Assembly (NCBI GenBank): GCA_902496115.1
Contig: CABUZK010000005.1
Coordinates: 23,815-87,814, forward strand
Source of the DNA: an uncultured Collinsella sp.
Lineage (GTDB): Bacteria; Actinomycetota; Coriobacteriia; Coriobacteriales; Coriobacteriaceae
Direction: 5' to 3'
Length of the DNA: 64,000 nt
The notes beneath the pieces were generated by a model. It saw nothing but the letters and a program-made list of their open reading frames with translations. It was not told where the DNA came from and did no database searches. A program made the position numbers and the translations under genes. This document shows, in pieces, positions 1 to 9,344 of this stretch (position 1 is the stretch's first letter; each line of letters opens with the position of its first letter).

Positions 1-134
1 CCAAACTTAACCAGATCGGGGTCGGAGCAGACGAAGATCTTCTTGTAGCCGCGACGCTGGAGCTCGCCGGGGATTTCCTTGATGGCGCCGGAACCATGAT
101 AAGAAATGGTGTTGAGAACGAAACGATTAGCCAT
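1..134 (-). CDS. fucO: Lactaldehyde reductase / iron-containing alcohol dehydrogenase, N-terminal fragment
   Basis: The gene runs off the left edge, so only the first 44 codons are present. The start MANRFVLN, the segment SYHGSGAI and the phrase RRGYKKIFVCSDPDLVKFG match the beginning of FucO-type group III alcohol dehydrogenases, which reduce L-lactaldehyde to 1,2-propanediol in anaerobic fucose/rhamnose breakdown. The Rossmann-like N-terminal half begins here; the iron-binding His residues lie outside the window. A GGGAGG ribosome binding site sits just upstream of the ATG. Other group III dehydrogenases share this kind of start, so the exact substrate is an inference. Confidence 0.72.
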   Translation of the reverse strand, partial: MANRFVLNTISYHGSGAIKEIPGELQRRGYKKIFVCSDPDLVKF

Positions 135-546
135 TGATAGCCTCCCATCGTGTGCGGGGCACCTATTACGCCCCGCGCTTTAAGTTCCATCCTAACGCTT
201 TTGAAACAAAAAACGCGTGAGAACGTCAAAAGTGTTAAAGCGTTTCAACAGAATAACGGAGCCCCAGTCCTTCCCTCCCGACAGCAGCGAAGGCTAGATT
301 ATAGGAGCAATCGCCCAAAGAATACGACCGACTCAGTCTATAAATTGTTTCTGTTTTAGCAATATATGTTTGACAATACGTTTATAAATAGATACTTTGT
401 AGTGAATATCATGCATGCAGCAAATAACGTCATTCATTTTGTTGGAAATTGCCCATGCGGTTATTGCAGCTGCATCTACTGCAACGTACAGCGTAATTCT
501 CCGCACGAAGCAGAAGACGGTTCCAATTCGATCGAGGCGATGACAC
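135..546. other. Intergenic region upstream of fucO and the 547 gene
   Basis: About 410 bases with no supported gene. Near the fucO start (154-176) there is a 7-bp GCGGGGC/GCCCCGC hairpin that would lie in the fucO leader. Base composition turns clearly AT-rich from about 300 onward. A short ORF at 366-557 overlaps the next gene and has no good ribosome binding site, so it is not called. Confidence 0.5.
233..250. promoter_or_regulatory. Candidate LacI/GntR-like operator upstream of fucO
   Basis: An 18-base near-palindrome with outer TGTT/AACA ends and a central AAGCGTTT core; three symmetric positions mismatch. It lies about 100 bases upstream of the fucO start. The shape resembles sugar-responsive or catabolite operators. 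The assignment is an inference from symmetry and position only. Confidence 0.3.
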
Positions 547-1086
547 ATGGTGGCTAGTGGTCCTAAATCGAGCAAGACGGCTACAAACGAATATCGAATC
601 TCAATTGAAGGTAACCCTTATCCGCATGCTCTAGCTCTCATCAACCCAGCGGGAGACAACCTCAACATCAAAAGACATGGGTTCACGGGTCCACTAGGAC
701 AGCTATTAAGTCTTAAATATACCGTTTATGACGATGCAAATGAAAAACTCTTCACTGTCGTCGACGGTGGTTTTAGCAACATGCCCAGGGTTGCGCTCAT
801 CATCGAACACAAGGAAGTTGCGGTGTTCGATTATGGTCTAAACAGACTTGAGATGAAGTGCGTAACGAACATACCGAATTACACAATAAAAGGTAACTTC
901 CTATTTGGAGATTACGATATATTCAGCCAACGGGAAGTGAAGCTATCTTCAGTTATCGTCCTTCAATGTGATAAACAATCGTGCTTTAGCATACAGGTTT
1001 TGGATAAAGCCGAATTAGCCGCCGCAATTGGAATACCTACAGCCATTGCCCTTCTTAGGGCTCGGATTGAAGAGCATCTCGAATAA
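547..1086 (+). CDS. Hypothetical protein, possibly LURP-one/tubby-C2-like fold
   Basis: A 179-residue soluble protein with no signal peptide or membrane segment. It is mostly short alternating beta-type stretches (for example around residues 40-125) followed by a helical C-terminus. That pattern loosely recalls LURP-one-related barrels, but no diagnostic motif is visible, so the function is unknown. The start ATG has a GAGG box nine bases upstream. Its codons are much more AT-rich than those of nearly every other gene here, and it stands alone between a minus-strand gene on each side, which suggests acquisition by transfer. A perfect 18-bp inverted repeat follows its stop. Confidence 0.6.
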   Translation: MVASGPKSSKTATNEYRISIEGNPYPHALALINPAGDNLNIKRHGFTGPLGQLLSLKYTVYDDANEKLFTVVDGGFSNMPRVALIIEHKEVAVFDYGLNRLEMKCVTNIPNYTIKGNFLFGDYDIFSQREVKLSSVIVLQCDKQSCFSIQVLDKAELAAAIGIPTAIALLRARIEEHLE

Positions 1087-1103
1087 ATCGCAAAAAACAG
1101 TTC

Positions 1104-1154
1104 GTAACAACATTCAGGAGCTAGATAGTTTTTCTGGCTCCTGAATGTTGTTAC
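1104..1154. terminator. Perfect 18-bp inverted repeat between convergent genes
   Basis: Arms at 1104-1121 and 1137-1154 are perfect complements around a 15-base loop. It lies between the plus-strand 547 gene and the minus-strand gene ending at 1166. Read on the minus strand it is followed by a TTTTTT run, so it likely terminates the DUF1275 gene and perhaps acts in both directions. Confidence 0.6.
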
Positions 1155-1165
1155 AAACATGCACC

Positions 1166-1885
1166 TTAGCGCTTAAGACTCGCGGTCTGCCAGTCAGCTA
1201 TGATGCGGGCCCATTTCCTGTGCAAGTCACGCTCGCGGTCGATAAACATGATGGCAAACGCGACAAACAGCAGCACGCTCGCCACCGCAATGGCGTGCAG
1301 GCCCATGCGCTCAATGCACCAATTGCCCAGCACGGCGCCAAACACAAAGGTGAAGATCACGCCAAAGTACAGCAGGCCGTTTTCCAAAAAGCCGCGCTTA
1401 TGGGTGATGATGTAGTCGTCCACGTTTTGCAAGGCATTACGGAGGTTGCCGATGCACATAGTCGTGGCGATGCCGTGACCGTGGATCTTGCGGAAGCTCT
1501 CGACCTGCATACCGCAGGCAAATGAGGTGAGGCAGTTGGCGAGCAGGTTGAAATCGCCGCCCGGGATAAAGCTCACGCCCAGCAAGATAACGGCTTCAAA
1601 GAACACCGTCACCTGACGCCAGTGGATCACGCTGCCAAACCGCTCGTGTACCAGATCGGCAAGCATAATACCCACGGCAAACGACACCACAGGGAAGAAG
1701 TAGCGCCCCGCAAGTGCCCAGTTGCCCTCCGAGATGCTCACGCCCACCAGCAAGATGTTGCCCGTCTGCGCGTTGGCGAAAACATGGTCGCGCCCAATGT
1801 ACGAATACACGTCCATAAAGCCACCGGCGAGCGCCAAGATGATGCCCAGCTCAATAGACTCCGATATCTGTTTGGCACGCTGCAT
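1166..1885 (-). CDS. DUF1275 (YoaK-type) integral membrane protein
   Basis: A 239-residue protein with about six hydrophobic segments. The early motif AGGFMDVYSY followed by ANAQTGNILL, and the later ASC/CGMQVESFRK and ATTMCIGNLRN segments, are hallmarks of the YoaK/DUF1275 family, a set of small inner-membrane proteins of uncertain transport role. The chosen ATG has a GGAGG box ten bases upstream; the longer upstream reading frame has no such site and would add a non-family N-terminal extension. The length fits the usual 220-250 residues. It is a single gene, divergent from the YgiQ gene. Confidence 0.85.
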   Translation of the reverse strand: MQRAKQISESIELGIILALAGGFMDVYSYIGRDHVFANAQTGNILLVGVSISEGNWALAGRYFFPVVSFAVGIMLADLVHERFGSVIHWRQVTVFFEAVILLGVSFIPGGDFNLLANCLTSFACGMQVESFRKIHGHGIATTMCIGNLRNALQNVDDYIITHKRGFLENGLLYFGVIFTFVFGAVLGNWCIERMGLHAIAVASVLLFVAFAIMFIDRERDLHRKWARIIADWQTASLKR

Positions 1886-2135
1886 CGTCGTGCATCCTCC
1901 TTGTTGACGACTCTCTCGTGCGTTGGCGGAAACATAGCCGCCGTTCATACTGTAACCCATTGACAACATGGCGTGCGCGCGAGACGGGTTCTCCAGCGCG
2001 CAGATACACAGTCTGGAAACAAACAGCGGGCGCGGCGCCGACACCCGACGCCTCATGTACTCCACCAGTCTTTTTAGCCCCGTCCCAAAAAGACTGGTTA
2101 CAATTACGTGCAGCATACAAACACCGGGAGGGATC

Positions 2136-4271
2136 GTGGCAAAAAAGCCTCAGCATGCTCAGAACAACCAGCGCAGTCAGCAGGGCAAACAGGGCCAGCA
2201 GCAAAAGCGCGGCGGCAAGGCGCAGGGTGGGCACACCACGCATGCCCCAGCAGCGCCCACACGCCCCTGGCGTCCGGGCCGCGACAAGTTCCTCCCCGTC
2301 AGCCGCGCCGATATGGACGCGCGCGGCTGGGACCAGTGCGACTTTGTCTACATCTGCGGCGACGCCTACGTGGACCACCCCAGCTTTGGCATGGCCATCG
2401 TCAGCCGCGTACTCGACGCGCACGGCTACAAAGTGGGCATCATCTGCCAGCCCGACTGGACCGACCCCGCCAGCATCACCGTGCTCGGCGAGCCGCGCCT
2501 GGGCTTTTTGGTCAGTGCTGGCAACATGGACTCCATGGTCAACCACTATTCGGTGACCAAGCACCGCCGCCACACCGACGCCTATACCCCCGGTGGCGAG
2601 GAGGGGCGCCGTCCCAACCGAGCCGTCACGGTCTACGGAAATCTCATCCGCCAGACGTTCAAGGATGCTCCCATCATCATCGGCGGCATCGAGGCGAGCC
2701 TGCGCCGCCTGGCCCACTACGACTACTGGCAGGACAAACTCAAGCGCTCGGTGCTGCTCGACTCGGGCGCCGACATCCTCATCTACGGCATGGGCGAGCA
2801 CGCAATCGTCGAGATCGCCGACGCGCTCGACGCGGGACTGCCCATCGATCAGATCACCTATATCAACGGCACCGTTTACCGCACGGGCTCGCTCGACGAG
2901 GTCTACGACTACGACCTGCTGCCCAGTTGGGACGACCTTGCCGCCGATAAGCTCAACTACGCGCGCAGCTTTAACGTGCAGCAGCAGAATATGGACCCCA
3001 TCACCGGACATCGTCTGGTAGAGCCCTATCCCAACAGCGTCTATGTGGTGCAGAACCCGCCGTCGGCGACGCTCACCACCGACGAGATGGACGAGGTGGC
3101 CGAGCTCCCCTACGCACGTGATTGGCATCCCGACTACGATGCGGCGGGCGGCGTGCCGGCCTTTGCCGAGATCAAGTTTTCGATCAGCTCCAACCGCGGG
3201 TGCTTTGGCGAGTGCTCGTTTTGCGCGCTGACCTTCCACCAGGGTCGCGTGCTGCAGATGCGCAGCCACGACTCGATCATGCGCGAGGCCGAGCTGCTCA
3301 CGCGCGATCCCGAGTTTAAGGGCTACATCAACGACGTGGGCGGACCGACGGCCAACTTTAGCCGCCCGGCCTGCGACAAGCAGCTCAAACACGGCGTGTG
3401 CAAGAACAAGCGCTGTCTGTGGCCGAGCGTGTGCAAGAACATGGTGGTCGACGAGAGCGGCTACACGCAGCTGCTGCGCGACCTGCGCCAGCTGCCGGGC
3501 GTCAAGAAGGTCTTTGTCCGCAGCGGCATCCGTTTTGACTACACCATGGCCGATGCCTCGGACGAGTTTTTACGCGAGCTGTTGGAGTACCATGTCTCGG
3601 GCCAGCTACGCGTAGCACCCGAGCACGTGAGCGACGCGGTGCTGTCCGTGATGGGCAAACCGAGCCGAGCCGTCTACGATGCATTCTGCCGTAAATTTGA
3701 GCGCCTGAACCGCGAATACGGACTCAAGCAGTATGTGGTGCCGTACCTGATCTCGAGCCACCCCGGCTCGACGATGAAGGAAGCCGTAGACCTTGCCGAA
3801 GCCGTGCGCGACATGGGCTACATGCCCGAGCAGGTGCAGGACTTCTACCCCACGCCGTCCACCATGTCGACGTGCATGTACTACACCGGCGTGGATCCGC
3901 GCACCATGGAGCCGATCTATGTGGCGCGCGACCCGCACGAGAAGGCCATGCAGCGTGCGCTCATCCAGTATCGCAAGCCCGAGAACTACAAGCTCGTACG
4001 CGAGGCGCTGGAAAAGGCCGGGCGTCGTGACCTAATCGGCTACACCAAGCATTGTCTGATTCGCCCCGTGCCGCCACGCCCGGGCGAGACATCTGCTGGC
4101 GGCGGACACGGCGCTGGCAAGAAGGGCGGCAAGACCCACGGTGGCGCCGCCGGCAAGGGGCCCAAGGGCAGCAAGGGCCACGGCGGCATGTCGCGTGCGC
4201 AGAACACCGCCGGTCGCAACCGTGCAGCTCAGGGGCGTCAGGGTGCCAACGGAGGCGGCAGGCGCAACTAG
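2136..4271 (+). CDS. YgiQ-family radical SAM protein (UPF0313)
   Basis: About 711 residues. The N-terminal domain (FLPVSRADMDARGWDQ, then GDAYVDHPSFG) and the central radical SAM core are typical of YgiQ. The cluster-binding CxxxCxxC is visible in NRGCFGECSFCAL. The family also carries DVGGPTANF and a Cys-rich KRCLWPSVC segment, both present. The biochemical role of the family is not firmly established. Translation most likely begins at a GTG preceded by GGGAGG; the longer frame upstream reads through a neighbouring promoter. The tail is a Gly/Lys/His-rich basic low-complexity region that may bind RNA or metals. Confidence 0.9.
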   Translation: MAKKPQHAQNNQRSQQGKQGQQQKRGGKAQGGHTTHAPAAPTRPWRPGRDKFLPVSRADMDARGWDQCDFVYICGDAYVDHPSFGMAIVSRVLDAHGYKVGIICQPDWTDPASITVLGEPRLGFLVSAGNMDSMVNHYSVTKHRRHTDAYTPGGEEGRRPNRAVTVYGNLIRQTFKDAPIIIGGIEASLRRLAHYDYWQDKLKRSVLLDSGADILIYGMGEHAIVEIADALDAGLPIDQITYINGTVYRTGSLDEVYDYDLLPSWDDLAADKLNYARSFNVQQQNMDPITGHRLVEPYPNSVYVVQNPPSATLTTDEMDEVAELPYARDWHPDYDAAGGVPAFAEIKFSISSNRGCFGECSFCALTFHQGRVLQMRSHDSIMREAELLTRDPEFKGYINDVGGPTANFSRPACDKQLKHGVCKNKRCLWPSVCKNMVVDESGYTQLLRDLRQLPGVKKVFVRSGIRFDYTMADASDEFLRELLEYHVSGQLRVAPEHVSDAVLSVMGKPSRAVYDAFCRKFERLNREYGLKQYVVPYLISSHPGSTMKEAVDLAEAVRDMGYMPEQVQDFYPTPSTMSTCMYYTGVDPRTMEPIYVARDPHEKAMQRALIQYRKPENYKLVREALEKAGRRDLIGYTKHCLIRPVPPRPGETSAGGGHGAGKKGGKTHGGAAGKGPKGSKGHGGMSRAQNTAGRNRAAQGRQGANGGGRRN

Positions 4272-4325
4272 CGCGGCGAGGCGGCATGCCGCCGTTGGCG
4301 ACACGACACGCCCCACCAATAAAAT

Positions 4326-4368
4326 GCCGCTCGCCGGGGCGTCGCAGAACGATTCCCCGGCGAGCGGC
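4326..4368. terminator. 14-bp GC hairpin between convergent genes
   Basis: Perfect 14-bp stem (4326-4339 with 4355-4368) between the YgiQ gene and the PTS gene, which end toward each other. The minus-strand exit has a short ATTTTATT stretch; the plus-strand exit is AT-rich but has no clean T-run. It probably works in both directions. Confidence 0.6.
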
Positions 4369-4397
4369 CGATTAATATTGTCTATCTCAAAACGTCG

Positions 4398-5768
4398 TTA
4401 CTTTTTGTCGAAACGACCATAGAGCGCAAACGAGAGCGCCGCAGAGATAACCCAAGTCAAAGCGATGCAGACGACAATCATGATCAGGTTCATGGGATTG
4501 CCGCTTGGATCGGCATAAACGGGCAACGAGGTAATGCCGGGCATAACAAAGCCGAAGCACTTTGCGCCGAGAACAACGGTAAGCGCACCGCCAATGCCAT
4601 CCGCGATCATCGCAGCGATAAGCGGAGTCCTGTTAGGAACCTGAACGGTAAACAAGGCGGGCTCGGAAATTCCCATAAATGCTGAGAAGGCGCACGTCAT
4701 TGCAGCGGACTTGAGCTTTTCGTCGGTCATGCGCAGGGCTGCACCAAAAGACGCACCACTTTCGGCGAGGTTATGGCAGAAAGAGATCGGGAGCAGATAG
4801 TCATACCCAAGCGTTGCGATATTGGAAATCTGGATAGGGCTCGTTGACTGATGCATGCCGAAGAGCACGATAAGCGGCATAAAGAAGCCCAGCAGAAAAC
4901 CGGCAACGGGGCCTAACGTCGAGAATAGCCAAACGATACCGTTGGCAAGACCAAGACCGCACCAGGCACCAATCGGAGCGAGCACAAACAGGTTGACGGG
5001 AATCACGATAGCAAGGGAGAGCGCCGGAACGACAACGAGCTTAAAAAGATCCGGCACGACTTTGTCGATTGCGCGATATACAAAAGACAAGCCAATGACG
5101 CCAAAGATAACCGGGAACACGGAATCGGCGTAGCTAAAAATCGGCACCGCAAAACCGAACAGCGCAAGGGGCGTCTCGCCCGTACCGACAGCGTTGACAA
5201 TGGTCGGGTACATCAGCGATCCGGCAACACAAAGCGCAAGCGAACGGTTGACCCGGAACTTATCAGCTGTAGACATTGCCAGCAAAAACGGCAAGAAGTA
5301 GAACGGGATATCCGAAATCATATTGAATATCGCAAAGTCGCCGGCACCCGTGTCGATTCCAAAAGCCGCGATAGCAGCCAGGATGCCCTTTACGATGCCT
5401 CCCGCCACCAGTGCGGGAATGATAGCGGAGAAGATGCCGGTGATGATATCGAATACGCGAGCCGAACCTTTTTGGAGCTCAGGCTGCTCGGCGTCGGCGG
5501 AGACCTCGCCACCCATCCTGTCACCTAGCATGGGCTCCAATTCGTCATATACCGACCCCACGCTGGCGCCGATGATAACTTGCCACTGTCCGTCTTTAAC
5601 CTGCGCGCCCAAGGCGCCGTCAAGCGTCTTAAGGGCCTCCAGGTCTGCCTTGCTATCGTCCTTCAGGTTGAATCTGAGCCTTGTAATGCAGTGCGTTGCC
5701 ATAACAACGTTATCGGCGCCGCCCACGAGCTCGAGGACACGAGCGGCCAGTTCCTTCTTGTCTGCCAC
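4398..5768 (-). CDS. PTS beta-glucoside transporter, fused EIIBC
   Basis: 456 residues. The N-terminal EIIB domain (1-90) carries the phosphorylatable Cys27 in the ATHCITRLRF motif. The rest is a hydrophobic EIIC channel of about ten segments, with GMHQS and the GISEPALF loop that are typical of the glucose/beta-glucoside superfamily. No EIIA domain is fused, so phosphate must come from an EIIA encoded elsewhere. It imports and phosphorylates beta-glucosides. The start is taken as a GTG eight bases after AGGAG; a GTG nine bases further upstream overlaps that box. It follows the GH1 gene by 11 bases, so the two form an operon. Confidence 0.9.
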   Translation of the reverse strand: MADKKELAARVLELVGGADNVVMATHCITRLRFNLKDDSKADLEALKTLDGALGAQVKDGQWQVIIGASVGSVYDELEPMLGDRMGGEVSADAEQPELQKGSARVFDIITGIFSAIIPALVAGGIVKGILAAIAAFGIDTGAGDFAIFNMISDIPFYFLPFLLAMSTADKFRVNRSLALCVAGSLMYPTIVNAVGTGETPLALFGFAVPIFSYADSVFPVIFGVIGLSFVYRAIDKVVPDLFKLVVVPALSLAIVIPVNLFVLAPIGAWCGLGLANGIVWLFSTLGPVAGFLLGFFMPLIVLFGMHQSTSPIQISNIATLGYDYLLPISFCHNLAESGASFGAALRMTDEKLKSAAMTCAFSAFMGISEPALFTVQVPNRTPLIAAMIADGIGGALTVVLGAKCFGFVMPGITSLPVYADPSGNPMNLIMIVVCIALTWVISAALSFALYGRFDKK

Positions 5769-5779
5769 GACAATCACTC

Positions 5780-7258
5780 CTACCCAAGATCCTCGCCATT
5801 AGTGGCGATACATTTCTGATACCAATAGAAAGAGTCTTTACGCGAGCGCTCCGCAGTGCCGTTGCCGCAATTATCCAGATCGACATAGATAAGCCCGTAG
5901 CGCTTGTCCATCGTAAGAGGACCGCAGGCAACAAGGTCAATGAATCCCCAGATCATGTATCCGCGCACGTCAACGCCATCGATCACTGCTTCCTTAAGGC
6001 ACTTTATGTGCTGGCGCAAATAATCGATTCGATACTCGTCGTGGATGCTGCCATCCTCCTCGACTACATCAGATGTACCGAGGCCGTTCTCGGCGATATA
6101 CAGGGGCAGCCCATAGCGGTCATACATCTGGTTAAGGGTAACCCTCAGACCAATGGGATCGAGCTGCCAGCCCCACTCACTCGTCTCGAGATAAGGGTTC
6201 TTGTTTGCCATGACCAGATTACCCGCAGTCTTCTCCCATCCCTGATCGCAGGTGGATACCTGGGAAAAGTAGTACGAGAAGGCCAGGAAGTCGACCGTGT
6301 TGCGAGCGATGAGCTCCTCATCGCCCGGCTCCATTTGAATCTCGATATCGCACGCATCGAAATAGCGATTCATATAAGCGGGGTATTTTCCACGAGCCAT
6401 CACGTCCGTATAGAACCAGTTGGAATACTGGTCGTCGTGAATAGCCTGCATGTTATCTTCGGGACGGCAGGTGGCGGGATACGTACAGAATCGAGCGATC
6501 ATGCCGCCAACGGGAGTATCGGGCGAAAGACGATGGACAATCTCGACGGCGCGCGCATTGGCAACGAACTCGTGGTGCAGGCACTGGAAGATGGCTCGAT
6601 CGAAGTTCTCCCCCTCTTCGTCTTTGACCAGACAGACCCCGTCCCAAGGCGAAAAACGCGCTGCATTGAACTCGTTAAAAGGTAGCCAGAAATCGACCAG
6701 ATCGCCCAATTCCGTAACGATTGTCTCGACATAGCGGGCGAAGAAATCAATCGTCTTGCGATTCTTCCATCCCCCATATGTGGTGACAAGATTTACCGGG
6801 ATGTCATAGTGGAGCATGGTGATGAAGGTCTTAATGCCGTGCTTTTTGCACTCACCCAGCATGCTTCGATACCACTCGATGCCTTCGCGGTTAGGCTCAA
6901 GGTCATCTCCGTTAGGATAGATTCGGCTCCAGCAAATAGAGGTGCGGAACAGCTTGAGACCCATCTCCGCAAAAAGCGCGATGTCCTCACGATAGTGATG
7001 ATAGAAGTCGTTGCCACGCCTAAACGGGTAGAACTCAACGCCGTCATCTGCGAGAGCGTTCATTAGCTCGTCATGGCAGAAGGGGTTGTTTTGATGCTTG
7101 TCCTCAATCTGGTCATGAGTCCAGGTACCATCCAGCCATCGACAATCCTGCGTCGACTTTCCCTTTCCGCCCTCATTCCAGGCGCCATCGGCCTGCGAGC
7201 ACGATATGGCTCCGCCCCATAAAAAGTCGGAGTCAAACCCATGTTTTAACTTACTCAT
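5780..7258 (-). CDS. GH1 family 6-phospho-beta-glucosidase
   Basis: 492 residues, the usual GH1 size. It hydrolyses the phosphorylated beta-glucosides delivered by the adjacent PTS permease. The GH1 signature at the N-terminus (DFLWGGAISCSQADGAW), the acid/base Glu in PFNEFNA, and the nucleophile Glu in YIAENGLGTSD are all visible. The start ATG is preceded by a perfect AAGGAGG at normal spacing; the longer frame adds an unrelated leader. It is the first gene of a two-gene operon divergent from an AraC-type regulator. Confidence 0.92.
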   Translation of the reverse strand: MSKLKHGFDSDFLWGGAISCSQADGAWNEGGKGKSTQDCRWLDGTWTHDQIEDKHQNNPFCHDELMNALADDGVEFYPFRRGNDFYHHYREDIALFAEMGLKLFRTSICWSRIYPNGDDLEPNREGIEWYRSMLGECKKHGIKTFITMLHYDIPVNLVTTYGGWKNRKTIDFFARYVETIVTELGDLVDFWLPFNEFNAARFSPWDGVCLVKDEEGENFDRAIFQCLHHEFVANARAVEIVHRLSPDTPVGGMIARFCTYPATCRPEDNMQAIHDDQYSNWFYTDVMARGKYPAYMNRYFDACDIEIQMEPGDEELIARNTVDFLAFSYYFSQVSTCDQGWEKTAGNLVMANKNPYLETSEWGWQLDPIGLRVTLNQMYDRYGLPLYIAENGLGTSDVVEEDGSIHDEYRIDYLRQHIKCLKEAVIDGVDVRGYMIWGFIDLVACGPLTMDKRYGLIYVDLDNCGNGTAERSRKDSFYWYQKCIATNGEDLG

Positions 7259-7411
7259 TTGCCCTCCTTGATCGGATGCTCCAGCGGATAACCCAATACT
7301 AGGAAGAACAAGGTGCATAAGATATCGCATAGAAAGCGTGGGTTTATAACATTTTTTTAGATATAATACCGTTTAAGGCATCGATTCTACCGTTCACCCC
7401 TGGAGCACCCC
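7259..7411. promoter_or_regulatory. Divergent promoter region between GH1/PTS operon and AraC regulator
   Basis: A 153-base AT-rich gap between divergently transcribed genes. A TATAAT hexamer at 7362-7367 on the plus strand lies about 45 bases before the regulator start and is a reasonable -10 element; no good -35 match is apparent. The AraC protein probably binds here, but no clear paired operator was found. Confidence 0.4.
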
Positions 7412-8404
7412 ATGGATTCGAATCTCAAACAGCTGCTCTATACGCATACCGAGACCGAAGAGTGGCATCGCACGCATCCGGGAGAGCTCAGCCCGCGATA
7501 TAACAGGGTGGAAACCACAACCATTAGCGGCGAAGAAGTCTATCTGTTTGATTGGAAAGAAACCCTCGACGAAAACCCCGTGGGCCTTATCAAGGAGTCG
7601 CGCTTTACCGACATTCCTCCTCATATCAATCGGGATATGGAGCTTAACTACGTGTACGACGGCGTCTGCACGTTTATCGTCAACGGACGGCGACTACTCC
7701 TTAAAAAGGGCGACGTGCTCATTTGCAACACCGGCGTAGTCAGAAGCGTTCCATACGTTAAGGGCGAGCATGATATCGTCATTTCGATCGTCTTCAAAAA
7801 AGAAATGTTCGATTCGTTGTTCCTGAGCCAGCTACCCGGCGCGTCACCATTAACGAATCTTCTATTTGATTTTGTGTCCAAAAACCGCGAGGCCCGAAAA
7901 TATCTCATTCTTCCAGAGGAATACGCCCGACATGCGCGACGCCTCATCGAGATGCTCTTTATCGAATATCACTTTAAAGATGCCTACTCTAATGAACTCA
8001 TGAGGCACCTCGCCGTCAGCCTATTCCTTGTTCTCATTCGAGGACTGTACCGACGCTCTGCAACTGATAACCAGGCAATCATGTCGGACGAGCGCATCGT
8101 GTCGATTCTGAATCATATTGAGCGAAGCTACGGCGACTGCACGCTCGAAAGCATTGCGAGCGATACGGGTTATAGCACCAGCTATCTCAGCAGCTTGATC
8201 AAGCAAAAAACCGGCAAAACGTTTTCGCAAATCAAGCTCAACCAGCAGCTCACAGAGGCGGCATATCTTCTCAACAACACCGAGCGCAGCGTGCAGTATG
8301 TAGCCCGAAAAGTCGGCATCTCCAACATGTCATTCTTTTACTCAAAATTCAAAGAAGCATTCGGCGAAACGCCAGGTGTATTCAGGGCGCATCGGTCTAG
8401 TTAA
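7412..8404 (+). CDS. AraC-family transcriptional regulator of the beta-glucoside operon
   Basis: 330 residues. The N-terminal half is a cupin-like sensory domain (FTDIPPHINRDMELNYVYDG, then LLLKKGDVLI, the usual AraC ligand barrel). The C-terminal 100 residues carry two helix-turn-helix motifs, with SIASDTGYSTSYLSSLIKQ as the first and VQYVARKVGISNMSFFYSKF as the second. It is divergent from the GH1/PTS operon, which it most likely activates in response to beta-glucosides. It ends two bases before the convergent CPBP gene. Confidence 0.88.
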   Translation: MDSNLKQLLYTHTETEEWHRTHPGELSPRYNRVETTTISGEEVYLFDWKETLDENPVGLIKESRFTDIPPHINRDMELNYVYDGVCTFIVNGRRLLLKKGDVLICNTGVVRSVPYVKGEHDIVISIVFKKEMFDSLFLSQLPGASPLTNLLFDFVSKNREARKYLILPEEYARHARRLIEMLFIEYHFKDAYSNELMRHLAVSLFLVLIRGLYRRSATDNQAIMSDERIVSILNHIERSYGDCTLESIASDTGYSTSYLSSLIKQKTGKTFSQIKLNQQLTEAAYLLNNTERSVQYVARKVGISNMSFFYSKFKEAFGETPGVFRAHRSS

Positions 8405-8406
8405 AG

Positions 8407-9327
8407 TCATTGATAATCAGGCCGATCAGCTTCGCGTGGCGCAGGAATGCACGACCGGAGCAGCGAGCGCATCGCCTCTACCAGCACAAAGCCGGCGATG
8501 GCAACCGTGACCACCACGTCGAGCGGCGTGTTCACAAACCAGAGCAACGTCATGAGATACGACCCGGCATTAAAGGCAAAGTGCAGTAGGATCGTGTAGC
8601 GGAGCTTTCCGGTCGTCACGAGCACCCAACCGAAGATGAGGCCGGCGGCACCCGCGTAGCAACCCTGTACCCAATTCATGTGCATAAAACCGAAGATTGC
8701 CGCCTGCAGTACAATCGCCGCTGCGATACCCCACATGCTTGGGGCCGCCCAGGGCACCATGGCGCCGCCCTGCGCGCTCGCACGACGCCGGCGCTTCCAA
8801 AGTGGGCGGCACTGCGGATTAAACGCTCGGAGCGAAAACTCAAAAATAATGCCGCGTACCAGCAGCTCTTCACAAAATGGGGCGCCGAGCACCGTAGTCA
8901 GGACGGCGAGATAGCTGGTGTCGCCCATGCCTGTTTCCTCGACAAGTTCGCTGTAGTCGGCCGCGGCATCGGGCAACAGCGACAGCACGGCGTCGGTCAC
9001 GTAGCCAACGACCACCTGCAGGGCCAGGCCAATCACGATAACGCAGGCGATGCGTTTCCATGCCCCACGCGCTCCCCCGCCGAGCGGATGCGCGCTTTGC
9101 CGGCGTGCCATAAACGAACGCGGCCACAGATAACGCCACCACAGCAGCGCCATCAAAAACGACGCCGTCTGCGCGACGGCCTGAAGCAATTGGATGTCGA
9201 GATCATCGATCGAAAAACCCATGAACACCGATGCGACGCCAAGGGCGGAGAACAAAACGACGCTCAGGGCAATATCGGCAGCGACGACGCCAAAACAGGC
9301 AAGCGCCCAAATCATCGCATTGAGCAT
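8407..9327 (-). CDS. CPBP-family intramembrane glutamic protease
   Basis: 306 residues with about eight hydrophobic segments. The CPBP (Rce1/Abi) motifs are present: EELLVRG, FGFMHMN and LHFAFNAG, which supply the Glu and His residues of the active site. Bacterial members are linked to bacteriocin self-immunity and CAAX-like processing, but the substrate here is unknown. The start ATG is preceded by AGGAGG; the longer frame reads through the hairpin repeat at 9345-9402 and is rejected. Confidence 0.85.
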   Translation of the reverse strand: MLNAMIWALACFGVVAADIALSVVLFSALGVASVFMGFSIDDLDIQLLQAVAQTASFLMALLWWRYLWPRSFMARRQSAHPLGGGARGAWKRIACVIVIGLALQVVVGYVTDAVLSLLPDAAADYSELVEETGMGDTSYLAVLTTVLGAPFCEELLVRGIIFEFSLRAFNPQCRPLWKRRRRASAQGGAMVPWAAPSMWGIAAAIVLQAAIFGFMHMNWVQGCYAGAAGLIFGWVLVTTGKLRYTILLHFAFNAGSYLMTLLWFVNTPLDVVVTVAIAGFVLVEAMRSLLRSCIPAPREADRPDYQ

Positions 9328-9344
9328 GCCAACCTCCTCAAAAC

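Noticed and set aside
366..557. 63-codon ORF before the 547 gene
   Set aside because: No ribosome binding site, and it overlaps the start of the better-supported gene.
1851..3392. 513-residue minus-strand ORF
   Set aside because: Antisense to the YgiQ-type gene and overlaps the DUF1275 leader.
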